Assembly: GCA_049607205.1 (NCBI GenBank)
Contig: JBMYWH010000030.1
Span: forward strand, 1-22,688
Origin: JBELHR01 sp049607205
Lineage (GTDB): Bacteria; Bacteroidota; Bacteroidia; Flavobacteriales; Flavobacteriaceae
Reading direction: 5' to 3'
DNA: 22,688 nucleotides
Below, one piece after another: positions 22,389 to 22,688 of the stretch. The notes beneath the pieces are model-generated. The model saw only the letters and a list, made by a program, of their open reading frames with translations. It had not been told where the DNA came from and did no database searches. How positions within the stretch are numbered: position 1 is the stretch's first letter; each line of letters starts with the position of its first letter. A program made the position numbers and the translations under genes.

Positions 22389-22688
22389 TTATAAAAGTTT
22401 AGTTAATGCTTTAAGTTCACTTTTAATTTCCTCATTTACAATTTCTCCATCCTTGAAGTTGTCATAAAAACTAGGAACTGCCAAGCTTCCAACGATATTA
22501 CCTCCCATATATGGAAAACGTCCCTTGGCTATATCAAGCACCGTTTGACCTCCTCGTGCTCCAGGAGAAGTTGCCAATAGAACTAGAGGTTTTTCTGACC
22601 ACAGCTTCCCATCAATTCGACTCATCCAGTCAAACGCATTTTTAAAGGCAGCTGAATAGGCTCCATTGTGTTCAGCAAGAGAAAGAAC
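22389..22688 (-). CDS. NAD(P)H-dependent FMN reductase family protein, C-terminal part (5' end outside window)
   Basis: The frame is open from the right edge, and an internal ATG at 22625 is not the true start. The visible 99 residues read from LSLAEHNGAYSAAFKNAFDW through KPLVLLATSPGARGGQTVL to a short C-terminal tail. This matches the C-terminal two thirds of flavodoxin-like NADPH-dependent FMN reductases, usually about 180 residues; EHNGsYtaafKN and the LLATSPG.RGG loop contact flavin. Such enzymes reduce FMN, quinones or azo compounds. It is directly upstream of marR with a one-base gap and is presumably its target. The N-terminal phosphate-binding loop is outside the window, so substrate and cofactor preference cannot be judged. 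Confidence 0.88.
   Translation of the reverse strand, partial: VLSLAEHNGAYSAAFKNAFDWMSRIDGKLWSEKPLVLLATSPGARGGQTVLDIAKGRFPYMGGNIVGSLAVPSFYDNFKDGEIVNEEIKSELKALTKLL

Noticed and set aside
1..22688. Mobile elements, defence systems, CRISPR arrays, tRNA or rRNA genes
   Set aside because: No transposase, integrase, repeat array, terminal inverted repeats or RNA gene could be seen. Genes are contiguous housekeeping or metabolic types with homogeneous style.

Overview
The window looks like a chromosomal, mostly housekeeping segment of a marine-type Bacteroidetes genome, most likely order Flavobacteriales. This is judged from protein style, low GC by eye, several perfect TAnnTTTG promoter elements with no consistent Shine-Dalgarno sequences, and a gene order (parA-parB-DUF5683-dapB-lepB-WbqC-DUF6122) that I associate with that group. 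I see no tRNA, rRNA, CRISPR array, insertion sequence, integrase or phage gene. Coding density is very high, and the longest gap between genes is just over 110 bases.

Layout. (1) Bases 1-4482, plus strand: the 3' end of uvrA (nucleotide excision repair), a LOG-family nucleotide-binding protein, and a large secreted protein joining a degenerate M1-peptidase-like part to a probable outer-membrane beta-barrel. (2) 4588-7035: a fused alpha-beta E1 subunit of a 2-oxoacid dehydrogenase with its own promoter and a strong terminator. (3) 7082-9182: an NfsB-type nitroreductase and an M20 dipeptidase (PepD-like), closed by a perfect terminator. (4) 9289-14742: a tightly packed plus-strand run that starts with chromosome-partitioning parA and parB. 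It continues with a DUF5683 envelope protein (TTG start), dapB (lysine/diaminopimelate synthesis), signal peptidase I with extra membrane segments, a WbqC-like protein and a DUF6122 membrane protein. (5) 14804-15505: a hemerythrin-like Ric/YtfE/ScdA relative that has lost the double cysteine of its N-terminal domain. It is convergent with a minus-strand Lrp/AsnC regulator.

(6) 15996-19116, minus strand: a compact gluconate utilisation operon, gluconokinase - 6-phosphogluconate dehydrogenase - GntP permease. Together these would import gluconate, phosphorylate it and decarboxylate it to ribulose 5-phosphate. (7) 19186-20877, minus strand: the ABC-F translation factor EttA, whose terminator (a UUCG-loop hairpin) lies just before the gluconokinase start. 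(8) 20991-21898, plus strand: two tandem FKBP-type prolyl isomerase lipoproteins, the second with altered active-site positions. A bidirectional terminator separates them from a minus-strand MarR regulator and an NAD(P)H-dependent FMN reductase that runs off the right edge.

I did not find a convincing undescribed multi-gene system. The points most worth a second look are four proteins whose family-defining catalytic or metal residues are replaced while the fold looks intact: the M1-like barrel protein, the E1 metal-site swap, the Ric-like protein without its CC pair, and the second FKBP lipoprotein. Several start-site corrections and regulatory elements are also recorded.
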